Part shown: in pieces, positions 8,145 through 10,493 of the stretch
Layout of the letters: every line of letters starts with the position of its first letter
How positions within the stretch are numbered: the stretch's first letter is position 1
Assembly (NCBI RefSeq): GCF_001298715.1
Contig: NZ_CDSC02000240.1
Coordinates: 1-10,493 of the forward strand
Source: Bathymodiolus azoricus thioautotrophic gill symbiont
GTDB lineage: Bacteria > Pseudomonadota > Gammaproteobacteria > PS1 > Pseudothioglobaceae
DNA length: 10,493 nt
Reading direction: 5' to 3'
Translations under genes and position numbers: made by a program
Notes under the pieces: generated by a model
Seen by the model: only the letters and a program-made list of their open reading frames with translations
Databases searched by the model: none
What the model was told of the DNA's origin: nothing

Positions 8145-8599
8145 TCACTTATAGCCGACATAAAGCCCTTTAAGATAGGCATTGCTTTATCAAGAAATTC
8201 TTGGTCTTGCTCAACATTTCTGATTTGGTCTTCTAATAGTTTATCTGTTTCTTTTAGTGTTACTTGGTAATTATTATCAAATTCAAATGCGATAAAATAA
8301 AACCCCTTGCCTTTGTTTCTGGTTGAATGGACTGCTAAGAAGTCTGTTTCCCAGGCAAACTCGCCTTGATAGTTGTTGCCATCTTTTTGTACTAAGATAG
8401 CGGTATTGCCAAAATGAAAAATAAACTTTTCTGCAGTGCAGCTTGATGCGGGTTTGATTTTCAATTCACCGCTATTAAGAGCGTCAGAGATTTGTTTTAA
8501 TTGCGGATTACTGAGTTGTATATATTTAGCGTCTAAATAATCATCAATATTGCTATCAGGGTAATTGTTTTCTAGAAATTTAACGAGTTTTTTTAACAT
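8141..8599 (-). CDS. Uncharacterised 152-residue cytoplasmic protein
   Basis: I do not recognise this protein. Reading from ATG 8599 it begins MLKKLVKFLENNYPD, a likely amphipathic helix. It continues through a polar region (SNPQLKQISDALNSG) and a strand-rich middle (KFIFHFGNTAILVQKDG, GEFAWETDFLAVHST, GFYFIAFEFDNNYQV), and ends in an acidic helical tail (LLEDQIRNVEQDQEFLD then AMPILKGFMSAI). There is no signal peptide or membrane segment. A longer reading from 8662 is possible, but it would cross the shared promoter and the start of the divergent transporter, so 8599 is preferred. No strong Shine-Dalgarno is seen. It overlaps ihfA by 4 bp tail to tail. Coding character (no stops, sensible protein composition, intact adjacent promoter) supports a real gene; function is unknown. 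Confidence 0.7.
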   Translation of the reverse strand: MLKKLVKFLENNYPDSNIDDYLDAKYIQLSNPQLKQISDALNSGELKIKPASSCTAEKFIFHFGNTAILVQKDGNNYQGEFAWETDFLAVHSTRNKGKGFYFIAFEFDNNYQVTLKETDKLLEDQIRNVEQDQEFLDKAMPILKGFMSAISD

Positions 8600-8626
8600 T
8601 GGACTGTCTTTAGTGAAAAAAAGCCT

Positions 8627-8634
8627 ATTATAAT
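8627..8634. promoter_or_regulatory. Palindromic ATTATAAT, -10 box on both strands
   Basis: ATTATAAT is its own reverse complement and contains TATAAT on the plus strand (8629–8634) and on the minus strand (8632–8627). Plus-strand transcription would start near 8641, only a few bases before the transporter ATG at 8645. Minus-strand transcription would start near 8620, about 20 nt before the ATG at 8599. The -35 elements are weak on both sides (GTCTTT at 8606–8611 for plus, GTGTTA at 8655–8650 for minus). Confidence 0.45.
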
Positions 8635-8644
8635 CGTAAAACTT

Positions 8645-9547
8645 ATGAATAACACCCAACAAAAATTCTCTTTAGGTTTGTTATTGGCATTCTTGGGTAC
8701 ATTTTTATTTGCCTTAAAATCCATATTTATTAAGTTAGCTTATTTTGAAGGCTTGAATAGCAATGTTGTTTTGATGTTGCGTATGGCAATTGCACTACCT
8801 ATTTACCTTGGCATACTGAGTTATATTTTTTGGAAAAAAGACCAATCTAAGGTACTTACTCAAACAACCCTATTTAGTATTGTTGGGCTGGGCTTTATCG
8901 GTTATTTTTTGGCGTCTTTATTGGATTTAAAAGGTCTTGAAACTATTTCTGCTGGGTTGGAGAGATTGACTTTGTTTACCTATCCTATTTTTATTGCGAT
9001 TTTAGGTGCAATTTTCTTTTCCACACTATTAACTAAGCGCATCATTGTTGTATTAATTACAACTTATTTAGGATTGTGGATTATGTTTAGCCAAGAAAGG
9101 CTATTGAGTGATAGTAATGATATTGGATCTGGTGTGATACTGGTGTTGTTCTCAGCATTAAGTTATGCATTTTATGTGTTATTTAGTAAGAAAATTATTA
9201 GTAGAATTGGCTCAGTTTTGTTTACCGCAATTGCAATGAGTGCCTCTAGTATGTTTGTGTTGTTTTTTTATTTTTTATTGTTTGACTTCTCTCAGGTGTC
9301 AATTAGTCACAATGCATGGCTTTGGGTGTTTTTATTAGCGACAGTAAGTACTGTTATCCCTAGTTTCTTAATTAGTGAGGCAATTCATAGGATTTCACCT
9401 TTGCAAACAAGCATTGTGGGAATGTTAGGTCCTATCGTTACAATCATACTGGCAGTATTCATACTTTCTGAGCCATTTGGTATTCATAAAATTTTAGGCG
9501 TTAGTTTGGTTGTGTTGGGTGTAGGGTTTTTAACTTTTAGACGCTAG
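8645..9547 (+). CDS. EamA/DMT-superfamily transporter
   Basis: A 300-residue inner-membrane protein of the drug/metabolite transporter superfamily, the group with two repeated five-helix EamA units. About ten hydrophobic segments are visible, beginning at residues 10–30, 40–62 and 74–95. The first repeat has VLMLRMAIALPIYLG and GLETISAGLERLTLFTYPIF, the second ISPLQTSIVGMLGPIVTIIL followed by ILSEPFGIHKILGVSLVVLG; the proline-containing helix and the -EP- near the end of the second repeat are typical. Substrate cannot be told; relatives export amino acids, nucleobase compounds or other metabolites. The start leaves almost no 5' leader downstream of the TATAAT at 8629–8634 and no Shine-Dalgarno, so the mRNA may be leaderless. 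It diverges from the unknown gene and converges on the DUF502 gene with 15 bp between stops. Confidence 0.9.
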   Translation: MNNTQQKFSLGLLLAFLGTFLFALKSIFIKLAYFEGLNSNVVLMLRMAIALPIYLGILSYIFWKKDQSKVLTQTTLFSIVGLGFIGYFLASLLDLKGLETISAGLERLTLFTYPIFIAILGAIFFSTLLTKRIIVVLITTYLGLWIMFSQERLLSDSNDIGSGVILVLFSALSYAFYVLFSKKIISRIGSVLFTAIAMSASSMFVLFFYFLLFDFSQVSISHNAWLWVFLLATVSTVIPSFLISEAIHRISPLQTSIVGMLGPIVTIILAVFILSEPFGIHKILGVSLVVLGVGFLTFRR

Positions 9548-9562
9548 ACAAAAAAGTAAACA

Positions 9563-10204
9563 CTAGATTGATGCGTGTTTTTGTTTCCATCGGGTAAAGG
9601 AAACTAAGTTGTTATTTGAATCTTGGTTTAAAATTTCAGTCATACTCTTTGTTCCCATTGACAATAAATAATTAAGATTGTCGTTAAATTTTGCCCCTTC
9701 TATGACCAAAATATCATCTTGATGAGCTTCAAACATAAATCCACCATTGGGAATTGGACTCATTGAGAGTGTGACTGTGTAATGGTTTTTAATAATACTT
9801 TCTTTGGTGGAATACATGAGTCCAATGTTGTATCCCGATTGAGTGAAACCTTTAATTGCCACGACCAAAACTTCATTTTTACCTTTTTTTGAGGAATTAA
9901 AAATATCTACAATATCTTTAATGGTAGAATAAAATGGCACTTTTTTAATGAACAAATCAAAAGCAGAGGCGAGGCGTGTGGTGGCAATACTACCAATAAT
10001 TGATAGGGCTAATACGATGATAATAATTCCTATCATTACCCACAAAAGAAGGTACTCTTCGGTATTGGCATTCGTTCTACTAAATAAAATATGTGTTAAT
10101 ATTGCGGCTTTTTCAAATAACCAATTTGCAATAAAAACAATTAATAGAATGGGTAGAATCCAAAAAAATCCTTGTAAGGCGGTATGAAATATTTTTTTAA
10201 ACAT
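9563..10204 (-). CDS. DUF502 family membrane protein
   Basis: A 213-residue protein with two N-terminal membrane segments (about 10–33, FFWILPILLIVFIANWLF, and 52–74, LLLWVMIGIIIIVLALSI). These are followed by the DUF502 signature: KKVPFYSTIKDIVDIF, VAIKGFTQSGYNIG, then the TLSMSPIPNGGFMFEAHQDD segment and LLSMGT. Family members normally have the IP-V--IY--VKQ and P-P-P-SG pattern at the same places, and their biochemical role is not established. Bacterial members are often about this length. The ATG at 10204 overlaps the upstream stop (TAATG on the minus strand), so it is probably made together with the YqfO-like protein. It faces the transporter gene tail to tail; no terminator hairpin is visible in the 15 bp between them. 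Confidence 0.85.
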   Translation of the reverse strand: MFKKIFHTALQGFFWILPILLIVFIANWLFEKAAILTHILFSRTNANTEEYLLLWVMIGIIIIVLALSIIGSIATTRLASAFDLFIKKVPFYSTIKDIVDIFNSSKKGKNEVLVVAIKGFTQSGYNIGLMYSTKESIIKNHYTVTLSMSPIPNGGFMFEAHQDDILVIEGAKFNDNLNYLLSMGTKSMTEILNQDSNNNLVSFTRWKQKHASI

Positions 10205-10493
10205 TATAATGCCTCTGTTTTTAATACAAAATATGCCACTTGCTCGTAAGGGTGGGAATGTTTCACCACTTGCTCAATATTCTCTTTTGCACACAGCATT
10301 TCAACTTTGAGCTCTTCAAGGGTCTCTACCTTGTTTAATTTCCCAATAGCAGGGCTGGCGTTATTTACTGGTTTGAATTGTCCAGTACCCACAGTTTGCC
10401 ATGCACATTGTTTGTAATTATCAAATTGTCCTGCACCCGCATCAAACATCAAATTTTTAACAATTTGTGCGTGCTCTGTTGGTACATAAAAAC
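10204..10493 (-). CDS. YqfO/NIF3-C-like small protein, start outside window
   Basis: The 95 readable residues begin FYVPTEHAQIVKNLMFDAGAG and include YKQCAWQTVGTGQFKP, KVETLEELKVEML and a closing HSHPYEQVAYFVL. This is the pattern of the standalone YqfO family, the roughly 100-residue CutA/PII-like domain found inserted in or beside NIF3 proteins (F-VPE-H, AGAG-IGNY--C-W-T-GTGQF-P, AHPYEEPAYDV). Only a few N-terminal residues should be missing, beyond the right edge. A TTG at 10452 is not the start, because the family sequence continues upstream of it. Function is not known; the fold resembles metal- or nucleotide-sensing trimers. Its TAA (10206–10204) shares its last base with the ATG of the DUF502 gene. 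Confidence 0.85.
   Translation of the reverse strand, partial: FYVPTEHAQIVKNLMFDAGAGQFDNYKQCAWQTVGTGQFKPVNNASPAIGKLNKVETLEELKVEMLCAKENIEQVVKHSHPYEQVAYFVLKTEAL

Noticed and set aside
8600..8662. Longer start (8662) for the unknown minus-strand gene
   Set aside because: It would include the divergent promoter and overlap the transporter start; ATG 8599 gives a sensible N-terminal helix.
9541..9583. Terminator hairpin between the transporter and DUF502 genes
   Set aside because: Only CTAG/CTAG and ACGC/GCGT short matches, interrupted and without a stable stem.

Overview
The window comes from a low-G+C bacterial chromosome, most likely a gammaproteobacterium. The core is the order thrS–infC–rpmI–rplT–(lipoprotein)–pheS–pheT–ihfA, the translation operon arrangement known from Escherichia coli and its relatives. 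Protein sequences agree with this: ThrRS carries the E. coli-type editing and zinc residues at almost the same numbering, and IHF-alpha follows PheT directly. Low G+C with otherwise conserved gammaproteobacterial proteins would suit a sulfur-oxidiser/symbiont lineage such as the SUP05/Thioglobus group, but that placement is inference and not shown by the sequence.

Layout. Positions 1–334 hold the broken 3' end of a gene with a Fib_succ_major (FISUMP)-like domain. It is richer in G+C than its surroundings and split between two reading frames. Positions 335–813 carry no convincing gene and end in the probable thrS promoter. Positions 814–8144 are a forward, tightly packed run: threonyl-tRNA synthetase, initiation factor IF3 (from a rare AUU start), ribosomal proteins L35 and L20, a small glycine-zipper outer-membrane lipoprotein, both subunits of phenylalanyl-tRNA synthetase, and IHF-alpha. 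The only larger gap inside this run (3234–3331) contains several hairpins, as expected for a terminator/attenuator and an L20-type autoregulatory leader ahead of rpmI.

Positions 8141–10493 are accessory. An unrecognised 152-residue protein on the minus strand meets ihfA tail to tail, with both stop codons sharing TTAA. It diverges from an EamA/DMT-family 10-TM transporter, and the 45 bp between them contain an ATTATAAT palindrome that gives a perfect -10 on both strands. The transporter converges on a minus-strand pair: a YqfO/NIF3-C-like protein (cut by the right edge) translationally coupled through TAATG to a DUF502 membrane protein.

How the genes work together. The central block makes translation machinery (two tRNA synthetases, IF3, two 50S proteins) plus a nucleoid protein. 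Likely controls are IF3 autoregulation through its AUU start and L20 feedback on rpmI–rplT. The pheM-type attenuator that E. coli has before pheS is not visible; the lipoprotein gene occupies that place. I found no CRISPR array, insertion sequence, tRNA, rRNA or clear new multi-gene system. The observations worth checking are the frameshifted FISUMP remnant, the lipoprotein insertion, the leader structures before rpmI, the Cys4 insertion in PheS and the unknown protein beside ihfA.
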